The notes below the pieces were generated by a model that did no database searches, was not told the DNA's origin, and worked only from the letters and a program-made list of their open reading frames with translations. This document shows, piece after piece, positions 40,480 through 49,432 of a stretch of 64,000 nt of DNA. The position numbers and the translations under genes are program-made. Positions within the stretch are counted from its first letter, which is position 1. Each line of letters begins with the position of its first letter. This DNA is from Winogradskyella sp. (GTDB lineage Bacteria > Bacteroidota > Bacteroidia > Flavobacteriales > Flavobacteriaceae), in assembly GCA_002722255.1 (NCBI GenBank), contig PBLD01000003.1, forward strand, positions 259,336-323,335. The letters are read 5' to 3'.

Positions 40480-42807
40480 TTGGAAAAGTATCTCAGTCAA
40501 CTTAATGACGCACAATTAGCACCAACATTACAGAAAGATGGACCAATGATAGTTATCGCTGGTGCAGGTTCTGGTAAAACACGTGTACTTACATATCGTA
40601 TTGCTTACCTAATGAGTCAAGGGGTAGATGCCTTTAATATTTTGGCATTAACCTTTACTAATAAAGCGGCTCGTGAGATGAAAGGTAGAATTGCTGATAT
40701 TGTTGGTGATAGCGAAGCTAAAAACCTTTGGATGGGTACATTTCACTCAGTGTTTGCTAAGATTCTTCGCTTCGAAGGGCATCATTTAGGCTTTCCGAGT
40801 AACTTTACCATTTACGATACTCAAGATGCGCAAAAGCTAATCGGTTCTATAATAAAAGAAATGGGATTAGATAAGGATATCTATAAAACCAAGCAGGTTT
40901 ATGGTCGTATTTCTTCGTACAAAAATAGCCTCATTACTGTTAAAGCTTATTTTAGGAATCCAGAGCTCATGGAAGCAGATGCTATGGCACGCAGGCCAAA
41001 AATGGGTGAAATCTACAAAGAGTATGTAGATCGTTGCTTTAAAGCAGGAGCGATGGATTTTGATGATTTGTTATTAAGAACTAACGAATTGTTAACACGT
41101 TTTCCTGCAGTTTTGGCGCAATATCAAGATCGATTTAGATATATTTTGGTAGATGAGTATCAAGATACCAACCATTCGCAGTATCTTATTGTTAGAGCTT
41201 TGTCTGATCGTTTTCAGAACATTTGTGTGGTGGGTGACGATGCGCAAAGTATCTATGCCTTTCGTGGTGCAAACATCAATAACATCCTTAATTTCCAGAA
41301 GGATTATGACGATGTAAAGGTTTATAGGTTAGAGCAAAACTACCGTTCTACAAAGATGATTGTAGGGGCTGCAAACTCTGTTATAGAACACAATAAAACT
41401 AAGCTCGATAAAATTGTTTGGACAGCAAATGATGTTGGAGAACAGGTCATTGTGCATAGAACTATGACTGATGCAGACGAAGGTCGCTATGTGGCTAGTA
41501 CCATTTGGGAAACCAAAATGAATAAGCAATTACAAAATAGTGATTTTGCAGTACTATATCGAACAAATGCGCAGTCTCGTGCTATTGAAGATGCTTTAAG
41601 AAAGCGTGATATTCCATATAGAATTTATGGTGGATTATCTTTCTATCAACGTAAAGAGATTAAAGATGTAACGGCTTATTTACGTTTAATTTTAAATACT
41701 TCAGACGAAGAAGCTCTAAAACGTGTTATTAATTATCCTGCACGAGGTATTGGTCAGACTACGGTAGATCGTTTGGTTGTTGCGGCTAATGCTACAGGAA
41801 AGACTATCTATGACATTATGAAAGATATTGATAGCGTATCTATCAATATTAATAATGGTACCAAAAATAAGCTAAAGGATTTTGTAACGTTGATAGAAAG
41901 TTACAAGGTTATGAACCAAAATGCCAATGCGTTTGAATTGGCAGAACACGTTACCAAAACAAGTGGTCTTATACGCGAGTTAGGTAAGGATGGTACGCCA
42001 GAAGGCGTTACCAAAATGGATAACGTTCAGGAATTGTTGAATGGTATTAAAGATTTTGTTGAAGGTCAGATAGAAGTTGCAGATAGCACAGGTTCTTTAG
42101 CAGAGTTTTTAGAAGATGTGGCATTAGCAACAGATTTAGATGGTGATAAAGGAGATCCTAATCATGTGGCTTTGATGACCATTCACTTGGCAAAAGGTCT
42201 AGAGTTTCCTCATGTGTTTATTGTTGGTATGGAAGAAGATTTGTTTCCAAGTGCCATGAGTATGAATACCAGAAGTGAGCTTGAAGAAGAGCGTCGTCTG
42301 TTCTACGTTGCATTAACGAGAGCAGAAGAGCAAGCGTATCTTACTTACACAGTTTCGCGCTATCGATGGGGAAAACTAATTGATGCAGAACCAAGCCGAT
42401 TTATTGAAGAAATTGATGATGAATTTGTAAACATCACAACTCCGTTAAAAGAGCAACGTTTCAACCCAATGTTAGATGCTTCAATTTTTGGTGACATTGA
42501 GCCCAATAAGGTCCGTTTTGCAAAACCAAAGTCTCCAAAGTTTAAGAAGAAAGAGACCAAGAAACCTGAAAAATTTCAAATTAGTACACCAAAAAAGTTA
42601 AAGCCGGTAAGTCAGACAAATACTGGAGCCAATTTATTTGACACCAAATTAACTGTAGGAAATATAGTGAATCATCAACGTTTTGGTAGAGGAGAGGTGC
42701 TTAAAATTGAAGGTGCTGGTGGTGACTTAAAAGCTGAAATTAAGTTTGAAGGTGGTGCTACTAAAAAGTTGCTCTTGCGTTTTGCTAAGCTAGAAATTAT
42801 TTCTTAG
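40480..42807 (+). CDS. uvrD: UvrD/PcrA family superfamily 1 DNA helicase
   Basis: A 775-residue 3'-5' helicase for repair and replication restart. The Q motif, Walker A GAGSGKT near residue 30, DEYQDTN Walker B, GDDAQSIYAFRGAN, LEQNYRS and the late LMTIHLAKGLEFPHVF and LFYVALTRAE motifs are all complete. The C-terminal Tudor-like domain (about 728-775, GNIVNHQRFGRGEVLKIEG) matches PcrA/UvrD. The start must be TTG at 40480: an in-frame TGA lies at 40465 and the family N-terminus EKYLSQLNDAQ begins right after the TTG. A 15-codon overlapping frame starts at ATG 40472. Confidence 0.94.
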   Translation: MEKYLSQLNDAQLAPTLQKDGPMIVIAGAGSGKTRVLTYRIAYLMSQGVDAFNILALTFTNKAAREMKGRIADIVGDSEAKNLWMGTFHSVFAKILRFEGHHLGFPSNFTIYDTQDAQKLIGSIIKEMGLDKDIYKTKQVYGRISSYKNSLITVKAYFRNPELMEADAMARRPKMGEIYKEYVDRCFKAGAMDFDDLLLRTNELLTRFPAVLAQYQDRFRYILVDEYQDTNHSQYLIVRALSDRFQNICVVGDDAQSIYAFRGANINNILNFQKDYDDVKVYRLEQNYRSTKMIVGAANSVIEHNKTKLDKIVWTANDVGEQVIVHRTMTDADEGRYVASTIWETKMNKQLQNSDFAVLYRTNAQSRAIEDALRKRDIPYRIYGGLSFYQRKEIKDVTAYLRLILNTSDEEALKRVINYPARGIGQTTVDRLVVAANATGKTIYDIMKDIDSVSININNGTKNKLKDFVTLIESYKVMNQNANAFELAEHVTKTSGLIRELGKDGTPEGVTKMDNVQELLNGIKDFVEGQIEVADSTGSLAEFLEDVALATDLDGDKGDPNHVALMTIHLAKGLEFPHVFIVGMEEDLFPSAMSMNTRSELEEERRLFYVALTRAEEQAYLTYTVSRYRWGKLIDAEPSRFIEEIDDEFVNITTPLKEQRFNPMLDASIFGDIEPNKVRFAKPKSPKFKKKETKKPEKFQISTPKKLKPVSQTNTGANLFDTKLTVGNIVNHQRFGRGEVLKIEGAGGDLKAEIKFEGGATKKLLLRFAKLEIIS

Positions 42808-42860
42808 TCTTTTAACGCAACCCTTTGTAGTTTTTCTCATCTAAAAATAAACGTTTCATT

Positions 42861-43553
42861 ATGCTTAGAAGGCTTCATTTTGCGATTTGGTTAATACTAA
42901 TCGCTGTTTTTAGTTGCGAAGACACTGAAATACAAAATAACATTAGAGTTTTGGTAATAGGTAATGTTACAGACCAAAACACACAACCAATTGCTAATGC
43001 AAGTATTCGAGTTTATGCAGATGCAGATGCCTTTGGTGCGGACCGTGTATTGTTAGGTGAAGGAGTAAGTGATGCTTCAGGTAATTTTAATGTAACGTCT
43101 TTGTTTGGACCAAATGAATTATTTCTGGTAGATATTTCGTTTGGTGATCAGTTTTCTACGTATCGCTATCAAACCAACACAGAAGAGTTTACTCCTGGTG
43201 ATCTTACCTTCAACCTGGAAACAATAGAGCTAAAAGCGATTGCCAATTTCAATTATAATATTATAAGAGAAAGTGGAGAGGACAATACATTGCAATACAG
43301 TTTTTCATATTTTGACGCTGATTGTGTAGAGGTTTATGAGGATGGTGTTTTAAATGAAACTCAGAGTAATTGTAATGGCATGAGGTTTATAGGATCTACC
43401 TTAAATAATTTGTCACCCAACGTGGAAAACAGAAGCTTTATTGTCCCATTACAATCTCAAGTTGAGTTTACCTATAGTCTTAATGAAGGTGATGTGATTT
43501 CTGAAATTATAACCATTAATTCTGCTGAATATGCGTTTGAATTTAGCTACTAA
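42861..43553 (+). CDS. Lipoprotein with carboxypeptidase-regulatory-like domain
   Basis: A 230-residue protein with lipobox IAVFSC (Cys19). Residues about 30-110 look like a CarboxypepD_reg-type beta-sandwich: VLVIGNVTDQNTQPIANASIRVYA, LGEGVSDASGNFNVTSLFGPNELFLVDISF. The C-terminal half is beta-rich without known motifs. It overlaps the next gene by 23 bases, so the two are likely produced together, possibly as partner surface proteins. Confidence 0.72.
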   Translation: MLRRLHFAIWLILIAVFSCEDTEIQNNIRVLVIGNVTDQNTQPIANASIRVYADADAFGADRVLLGEGVSDASGNFNVTSLFGPNELFLVDISFGDQFSTYRYQTNTEEFTPGDLTFNLETIELKAIANFNYNIIRESGEDNTLQYSFSYFDADCVEVYEDGVLNETQSNCNGMRFIGSTLNNLSPNVENRSFIVPLQSQVEFTYSLNEGDVISEIITINSAEYAFEFSY

Positions 43554-44214
43554 AGTTTTAATTATTCTTGTGTTTGGTTTTCAGCTGAATGCTCAAAACG
43601 ATAGTATAAGCCAAAATAAAAAAAACTCAAAAATTCCTTTTTTGTTTGATGACGAACGTCAATATTTTGGAGCAATGTCAATAGCATATCAAAATCCAAT
43701 GTCGTATGGGGACAATTTTATTGGCGAAGGATTTGAAGGTAAAGGAGGTTATAATTTAAAATTTCAGATTTATGTGTTCAAAAACTTCTTTGTAGGTTTT
43801 AGTTATGGCTTTAGCAATTTTAACAATATAAATACTGAATTGTTGGGTAATTATACTGAGAGTACTGTTGAAGAAATTTCTGGTGTAATCGGCTATGAGT
43901 TTATTCCGTTACCTAAAGTTAGGTTAGGTGTTAACACTTCGATTTTTGGAAATGCTACGTTAACAAATTCAATTCAATCTGGATATGGTAACAGAGATTT
44001 TGGTAAACTAAGAAACTTTGGAGTAACGTTAGAGTATGAGTTTGTTAGAAACTTAAATATACTGTTAGAATACAATTGGCGAAAAATAAAGACAGATATT
44101 AGGGTGCCAAATGAGTTGAAATCATTCTTTGAAGAAGGAACTTATAACACATTGAATGTTGGTTTAAAATTTAATTTTGGTAATGAAGCTATGGCAGATA
44201 AAATTTCATTCTAG
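43531..44214 (+). CDS. Outer-membrane beta-barrel protein
   Basis: A 227-residue protein with signal peptide MRLNLATKVLIILVFGFQLNAQ. The rest shows alternating aromatic/hydrophobic strands (KGGYNLKFQIYVFKNFFVGFSYGFSNFN, RNFGVTLEYEFVRNLNILLEYNWRKIKT) and ends GLKFNFGN, typical of small 8-stranded OmpA-like or porin-family barrels. The start overlaps the lipoprotein gene before it by 23 bases. Function unknown. Confidence 0.75.
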   Translation: MRLNLATKVLIILVFGFQLNAQNDSISQNKKNSKIPFLFDDERQYFGAMSIAYQNPMSYGDNFIGEGFEGKGGYNLKFQIYVFKNFFVGFSYGFSNFNNINTELLGNYTESTVEEISGVIGYEFIPLPKVRLGVNTSIFGNATLTNSIQSGYGNRDFGKLRNFGVTLEYEFVRNLNILLEYNWRKIKTDIRVPNELKSFFEEGTYNTLNVGLKFNFGNEAMADKISF

Positions 44215-44231
44215 GATTAAATAACAACAAG

Positions 44232-45179
44232 TTATTTTACCATACATACTGAATTGATATTACCGTCATCGTCATATTCTTTTACTGTATTAGCTGGGTC
44301 TGTAATCCATTTTCCATCTACGATAAATTTATAATGGTATTTTCCGCCAGATAATCTTTTGTTGTAAACCCAGCAATCATCGACTTTAGTCATTTTGTAT
44401 TCATCTTCTGTCCAGTCGTTAAAATCTCCACTGAGAATAACCGTTTCTGCGTTTTTAAATTCGCAAAGTCTAAAAGTTACATTTTTTTGAACATCAATAA
44501 CGGAGTTATAACCGCCAAATTCGTTTTCAACCTTTGAAGGGTTTTGAGGATCTGTAATCCATAGGTTTTTATCAATAATAAATTTATACTGATAGATATC
44601 TGGTTTTAACTGCAAGGTTACTTCCCAGCCATCATCTATTGGCTTCATTTTAAAACCAGTTTCGTCCCAACGGTTAAAAGTGCCACTAAGAATAACTTGT
44701 TTAGCGTCTTTATATCCCTTTAGTTTAAAGGTAACATTGCCATAATCAGTTGCAAAAGCACTATAAAGTTTAAGGTTGTAAGTCATTAATCTCTGGCCTC
44801 CGTAATCTCTAGCGTCTACAATATTTTCAAAATCTTCAGATGGTTCTGCCCAATGAAATCCATTGACAATAAACTTAAATTCCCAGTCAAAATCTGACGT
44901 AAAGATTGAAAGATCTCTTTTTAATTCATATATGGAGTCGCTGACTTTGGTCATTTTCCATTTGTCATTGTCGCTTGTCCAATCATTAAATTCCCCAGAA
45001 ACGCACACGTATTCTATATCATCTCCATTATTCTTTATGTTTGGATAGTCGTTAACATTAAATATAAATGTAAGATTATCTCCTTCAATCTTGTAACCCT
45101 TTTTGTTTTGGGAATTAATGTTGATGGTTAAAAATAAAAGACCTAAAAAAGGTAGTAATATCTTATTTGTTATTGTCAA
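44232..45179 (-). CDS. Exported protein with three glycogen-binding (AMPK1/CBM48-like) modules
   Basis: A 315-residue protein with signal peptide ending NINSQN. Three consecutive E-set modules follow, each with VxxSGxFNDW or NRW, a K-M-T/K core, and YKFIVDGxWxxDP: about residues 55-130, 140-225 and 230-315. Such modules bind alpha-glucans; no catalytic domain is present. The start is TTG at 45179 (no ATG in the frame), overlapping the stop of the protease gene as TTGA, hence translational coupling. It could hold a substrate or scaffold for the protease; this is inference from the pairing. Confidence 0.78.
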   Translation of the reverse strand: MTITNKILLPFLGLLFLTININSQNKKGYKIEGDNLTFIFNVNDYPNIKNNGDDIEYVCVSGEFNDWTSDNDKWKMTKVSDSIYELKRDLSIFTSDFDWEFKFIVNGFHWAEPSEDFENIVDARDYGGQRLMTYNLKLYSAFATDYGNVTFKLKGYKDAKQVILSGTFNRWDETGFKMKPIDDGWEVTLQLKPDIYQYKFIIDKNLWITDPQNPSKVENEFGGYNSVIDVQKNVTFRLCEFKNAETVILSGDFNDWTEDEYKMTKVDDCWVYNKRLSGGKYHYKFIVDGKWITDPANTVKEYDDDGNINSVCMVK

Positions 45180-46150
45180 GGTTCAGTAATAGGATTTGCT
45201 ATAAAATAAAGCTTCTTTTTTCTGTAATTAATTATTGTTCTCTTTTGTTTGAAGAATTCAAAACCTAAAACACCATCTAGATTAGTGCCGAAAGCAGTAT
45301 TCATTTTTCTCAAATTAGTAATTACTGTTTTCATTGGTCCAAAGTAAATTGAATCTGTCAATTTTACTCTGTACAATTTTCCTGCCAAAACCTTTTTTTT
45401 CTTACCACTGGCACCTGTAAGCTTTAATTCTCTGCTTGGATAAAAGTAATCTAAAATTTCTGAATCTAAGTTTTTATTAAGTTGATTGTATTCTGCACCT
45501 GTATCTAAACCAAATACAACCTTTTTATCACCAACGTAGGCATCTAAAATTATAGTGTGTTTTTTTAGATTAAAATCTATGCTGTCCTCAATGGTTTCTG
45601 CATAAACTTTATCGGAGAGTTTATTTCCTTTTTTGTCAATTCTGGTTATGGTTAATTGATTTAAATGCATATCTATAAAGACTTCAAAATTTTTGAGAAT
45701 ACTGTAGCCTATAATACCTAGAAGTTTGATTTTCTTGGTTTTTTCAATATGAGATAAATCTATAACATCAGCGTTGAGTTTTTCTAGACTGATGTCATTA
45801 ATGCTTAGTAGATTGAGATGTTTTTCTTTAACATCTTCAATGTTATCATTTATTCCACTTTTTTGCTCACTTTCATCACTATAATTTCTTGTAGTTTTAA
45901 AATGAACGCTGTTTAAAATAAGTGCTTCAGAACCTGTATCTATAATAAAGTCGCCAACTTCATCAAGAATTTCTACTTCAACAACTATGAGTTGATCTAT
46001 AACCTTAAAAGGTATACGCGTAGTAGAAGCATTAACAAATTCTGCTTTTGTAAAAAAGAAAGGAGGAACATCCTTTATAGGTTTTGTTTCTGTTGCAAAA
46101 CTTTTTGCAAAAAACAAGAGTACGATGATTATTTTGATTGATTGATGCAT
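45176..46150 (-). CDS. Retropepsin-like aspartyl protease, two-lobed
   Basis: A 324-residue exported protein (MHQSIKIIIVLLFFAKSFA). It carries two aspartyl protease motifs: FIIDTGSEALILN (Asp71) in the first half and VFGLDTGAEYNQLN in the second, each followed by a hydrophobic flap-like strand (LGIIGYSILKNFEVFID and LDGVLGFEFFKQKRTIINY). Both lobes thus keep the DTG triad, making a single-chain enzyme plausible. It overlaps the glycogen-binding gene downstream by 4 bases. Confidence 0.8.
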   Translation of the reverse strand: MHQSIKIIIVLLFFAKSFATETKPIKDVPPFFFTKAEFVNASTTRIPFKVIDQLIVVEVEILDEVGDFIIDTGSEALILNSVHFKTTRNYSDESEQKSGINDNIEDVKEKHLNLLSINDISLEKLNADVIDLSHIEKTKKIKLLGIIGYSILKNFEVFIDMHLNQLTITRIDKKGNKLSDKVYAETIEDSIDFNLKKHTIILDAYVGDKKVVFGLDTGAEYNQLNKNLDSEILDYFYPSRELKLTGASGKKKKVLAGKLYRVKLTDSIYFGPMKTVITNLRKMNTAFGTNLDGVLGFEFFKQKRTIINYRKKKLYFIANPITEP

Positions 46151-46235
46151 ACTATATAGACTGTAAATGCATATTAATTGTTACAGTTAAAAAAAAGATT
46201 ATAATTTTTTTAGCATTTATACGTATCTTTAATTT

Positions 46236-46856
46236 ATGGCAGAATTCATTAAAATATATCCTGAAAACCCGAACCCAAAAGCGGTTCAAAAAGTAGTTGA
46301 GGTTTTAAAACGAGGTGGTTTAGTTATTTATCCAACCGACACCGTATATGGTCTAGGCTGTGATATTACTAATATTAAGGCGCTTGAGCGTATTGCACAG
46401 ATAAAGGGAGTAAAGCTCGAAAAGTCTAACTTTTCTTTTGTGTGTGAAGACTTGAGCAATCTTAGTGATTATGTTAAACAAATAAATACCTCGACCTTTA
46501 AAATTCTGAAACGTGCTTTGCCAGGTCCTTATACTTTTATTTTGCCAGGTTCTAAAAGTTTGCCAAATCCATTTAAGAAAAGAAAAACTGTTGGGATTAG
46601 GGTGCCAGATAATTCTATAGCATTAGCGTTGGTGAACGCCTTGGGTAATCCAATAGTATCAACGTCTATAAGAGATGAGGATGATATTATAGAATATACA
46701 ACAGACCCAGAACTAATTTTAGAGAAGTGGAATAACTTAGTTGATTTGGTAATAGATGGTGGTTATGGTGGAAACGAAGCTTCTACTATTATAGACCTTT
46801 CAGATGAATCACCTAAAGTTGTAAGAGAAGGAAAAGGACCTCTAGATATTTTTTAG
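46236..46856 (+). CDS. Sua5/YciO/YrdC family protein, YciO-like subgroup
   Basis: A 206-residue protein with the YrdC fold. GGLVIYPTDTVYGLGCDI and KRKTVGIRVPDN are conserved, and KSNFSFVCEDLSNLSDY resembles E. coli YciO more than TsaC. TsaC makes threonylcarbamoyl-AMP for the t6A modification of tRNA; whether the YciO branch does this well is doubtful. Its 3' end overlaps the convergent MFS gene by 15 bases. Confidence 0.82.
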   Translation: MAEFIKIYPENPNPKAVQKVVEVLKRGGLVIYPTDTVYGLGCDITNIKALERIAQIKGVKLEKSNFSFVCEDLSNLSDYVKQINTSTFKILKRALPGPYTFILPGSKSLPNPFKKRKTVGIRVPDNSIALALVNALGNPIVSTSIRDEDDIIEYTTDPELILEKWNNLVDLVIDGGYGGNEASTIIDLSDESPKVVREGKGPLDIF

Positions 46857-48053
46857 TATTGTTTTTACTCTTGCACTAATTGAGTAAAAAAGAATAAGAG
46901 AAATAATACCACAAACTAAAAAGCCAACAAATAAAGGTGTCACCGATTCTTTTACGAAACCACCTATAAAATTAGCAATTGGTACAGCCATTACTGTAGA
47001 AATAAATCCATTTAGTGCAGAACCTATACCTGCTATATGTCCCATAGGTTCCATAGCTAAAGCACGAAGGTTACCAAACAGAAATGCTACGCTGGCAAAT
47101 TGTAACATAAAAAAGCCTATTAACACTTCAATACTAGGATTGCCAGAAAAACCAAACAAAATTACATATGTAAGAGAAATACCAATAAAGGAGAGTAAGG
47201 CTACATTTACAAGATTACGCATTCCAAAACGCATTACCAAAGTGCTGTTAAGATAAGTAGCTAAACCTATTGTAACAGCTAAACTTGCAAATATGTATGG
47301 GAAGTATTCACCCAAATCATATTGTACCTGAAATATTTGTTGAGCAGTACTCAGGTAAACCATAAAAGAGCCAGTTATTAAACCAGAAAATAAAGTATAA
47401 ATAACGGCAGGTTTTATTCTAAAAAACTCAATAGTTCCGCTTTTGAATATAGCAGGTCTAAACGTTTTCTTATATTCAGGTTTTAGAGTTTCTTTTTGTC
47501 TTTTCCAAAACCAAAACATTATTAGTAGACCAAAACCTAAGTTAAATGTAAAAATAGATTTCCAACCAAAATGTTGCATTAAAAACTGTCCAAGCATAGG
47601 TGCTACAACAGGAACCAAAATAAACGTCATTACCACAACAGATAAGATTTTTGCCATATGATCACCACTATAAGAATCTCTCACAATCGCAATACTCATA
47701 GTTCTTGGGGACGATAATCCAATACCTTGCAATGCCCTACCTAAAAGCATCATTTCAAAACTTTTGGTCGTAATACAGATATAAGACGCAATGATAAAAA
47801 CAAAAAAGCCAACATATACCATGGGCTTTCTTCCAAAACTATCTGAAAGTGGACCAAAAGCTAACTGACCAATACCTAAACCTAAAAATATAGTTGTAAT
47901 TAATTTTTGATTTTCAGTATCACCTAGACTTCCAATATGAGTTCCAATTGTAGGAAGAGCAGGCAATACAGCATCTATAGATAATGCTACAATAGACATT
48001 AGTGCAGCCATTAGTACAATAAACTCTAATTGAGATTGGTTTTCATTTTGCAT
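46842..48053 (-). CDS. Bcr/CflA-type multidrug efflux MFS transporter
   Basis: A 403-residue major facilitator with 12 predicted helices. The family start FIVLMAALMSIVALSIDAVLPALPTIG and motif A between helices 2 and 3 (GPLSDSFGRKPMVYVG) are present; motif C type GRALQGIGLSS follows. It exports drugs against the proton gradient. The ATG at 48053 is preferred over one at 48071, which adds residues unlike the family. Confidence 0.87.
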   Translation of the reverse strand: MQNENQSQLEFIVLMAALMSIVALSIDAVLPALPTIGTHIGSLGDTENQKLITTIFLGLGIGQLAFGPLSDSFGRKPMVYVGFFVFIIASYICITTKSFEMMLLGRALQGIGLSSPRTMSIAIVRDSYSGDHMAKILSVVVMTFILVPVVAPMLGQFLMQHFGWKSIFTFNLGFGLLIMFWFWKRQKETLKPEYKKTFRPAIFKSGTIEFFRIKPAVIYTLFSGLITGSFMVYLSTAQQIFQVQYDLGEYFPYIFASLAVTIGLATYLNSTLVMRFGMRNLVNVALLSFIGISLTYVILFGFSGNPSIEVLIGFFMLQFASVAFLFGNLRALAMEPMGHIAGIGSALNGFISTVMAVPIANFIGGFVKESVTPLFVGFLVCGIISLILFYSISARVKTILKNI

Positions 48054-48136
48054 AGGGCAAAAGTAAGTCAATTATTATCTATTTTTGAAGAGTTACCATA
48101 CAATAACGCAACATTAACATTCAAATAACTGTTACC

Positions 48137-48580
48137 ATGTTAACCAAAAACCTAATAAAATTATTCAAGCGGGATTTAACCAAATTAAAAGAAGAAATTC
48201 AACTCTACAATAAAGAATCTAACCTTTGGATTACAGATAAGTTAGTTTCTAATTCAGCTGGTAATTTAGCACTTCATTTAGTAGGTAACCTAAACCATTT
48301 TATTGGAACTGCCTTAGGAAATACAGGATATGTTAGGCAGAGAGACTTAGAATTTTCTTTAAAAAATATTTCTGTAGAAGAGTTAATAAAACAAATAAAT
48401 GATACCATAATGGTTGTAGAAAACACCTTGAGTAGTTTAACGCAAAGTGATTTGGATAAGGAATACGAAAAAAATCCATTTAAAGAAAAGATGACAACTG
48501 AGTATTTTCTTTTGCATTTATCTATGCATCTGGCATATCATTTAGGGCAGATTAATTATCACAGACGTTTGTTAGACTAG
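48137..48580 (+). CDS. DinB superfamily protein (DUF1572-like)
   Basis: A 147-residue four-helix-bundle protein. DinB/DfrA metal-site histidines appear in NLNHFIGTALG (about His54) and in the C-terminal HLSMHLAYHLGQINYHRRLL; this triad binds a divalent metal. Some members are bacillithiol transferases, which would fit with bshB1 at the start of the window, but this one is not shown to be that. Five bases separate it from the GNAT gene downstream. Confidence 0.8.
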   Translation: MLTKNLIKLFKRDLTKLKEEIQLYNKESNLWITDKLVSNSAGNLALHLVGNLNHFIGTALGNTGYVRQRDLEFSLKNISVEELIKQINDTIMVVENTLSSLTQSDLDKEYEKNPFKEKMTTEYFLLHLSMHLAYHLGQINYHRRLLD

Positions 48581-48585
48581 AAAAT

Positions 48586-49116
48586 ATGGAATTTGAAAAT
48601 TTTAAAATAAGACTTCTTCAACCAAACGAAGGCAAGGCATTTTTCAATCTTATAGAGAATAACAGAAGTCGTCTAGAGGATTTTTTTGCCGGTACAGTTT
48701 CAAAAACTAAAACCTTGGCAGATACACTTTTGTATTGTGAAGAAATTCAGGAAAAAATTAAAAATTTCAACTATTTACCTTATATGATAACGGATACAAA
48801 TACAGGTGAATTTATTGGTCTTGTTGATGTAAAAAATATTGATAAAAACCTACCTAAAGCAGAGCTAGGATCATTTATCGATAAGCGTTACGAGAGTAAA
48901 GGTATAGTGACTGAAGCTGCTAAACTTGTAGTTGAACATATTGTAAAAGAGTATAAATTTATAAAGCTACTCTGTAGGGCTAATGCTAGAAATAAAGGAA
49001 GTATAGCTGTAATTGTAAAAAATGGATTTGAACTTGAAGGGACCATAAGAAGAGACTACAAAACGACCAAAGGAGAAGTGGTTGATCTAAATTATTACGG
49101 AAAGGTCTTTGATTAA
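48586..49116 (+). CDS. GNAT family acetyltransferase (RimJ/RimL-like)
   Basis: A 176-residue acetyltransferase with motif A around ELGSFIDKRYESKGIVTEAAKLVVEHI and motif B ANARNKGSIAVIVKNGFELEGTIRRDY, both typical for RimJ/RimL-type N-acetyltransferases. The acetyl-CoA pyrophosphate loop K-x-x-S-K-G-I deviates from the usual Q/RxxGxG. The substrate, a protein N-terminus or an amine, is unknown. Probably cotranscribed with the DinB gene. Confidence 0.85.
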   Translation: MEFENFKIRLLQPNEGKAFFNLIENNRSRLEDFFAGTVSKTKTLADTLLYCEEIQEKIKNFNYLPYMITDTNTGEFIGLVDVKNIDKNLPKAELGSFIDKRYESKGIVTEAAKLVVEHIVKEYKFIKLLCRANARNKGSIAVIVKNGFELEGTIRRDYKTTKGEVVDLNYYGKVFD

Positions 49117-49353
49117 AAGGTTTAGCACAGATTTACTATCGTTTTAAGACGATAATCCACATAAGAAATTTAAATGTTTTATATACAGATTGTTAAGAAT
49201 TTGTTCATAAATATTTAGGTGATTTTTTCATTGTATAATCTTCAAAACAATGATAAAAATTAACCATTTTTTTGAATATATTTTTTCAAATAGGCTGTTT
49301 TATTGATGTTTATTTAACGTTATCTCAATGTTAATAAAAGTGTTAAAAAAAAT

Positions 49354-49429
49354 GAAAATGTAGTCTCGAAAAAAGGAGGAATAAATTGGATATTTGACTT
49401 CGTCCAAATATTAATCTAAATACATTTTC
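49354..49429 (+). promoter_or_regulatory. Possible structured leader of nrdB
   Basis: GAAAATGTA (49354-49362) is perfectly complementary to TACATTTTC (49421-49429), which ends four bases before the nrdB ATG. Between them lies a second hairpin, ATATTTG (49390-49396) with CAAATAT (49405-49411), and an isolated AAAGGAGGAAT (49373-49383) that resembles an SD although no start follows at the right place. Folded, the outer stem would cover the ribosome landing site. The rest of the 316-base spacer from 49117 shows only one weak hairpin at 49137-49154. Confidence 0.4.
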
Positions 49430-49432
49430 CTC

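Noticed and set aside
44219..44237. Bidirectional terminator AAATAAC/GTTATTT between convergent genes
   Set aside because: Only 7 A/T-rich pairs and overlapping a stop codon; too weak to call.
49150..49165. TAATCCACA near the nrdB leader as a DnaA box
   Set aside because: One mismatch to TTATCCACA and no second box nearby; too weak.
49117..49432. Cobalamin riboswitch or NrdR box before nrdB
   Set aside because: No recognisable B12-box and no pair of NrdR-type 16-mers; the enzyme is class I and would not need B12.
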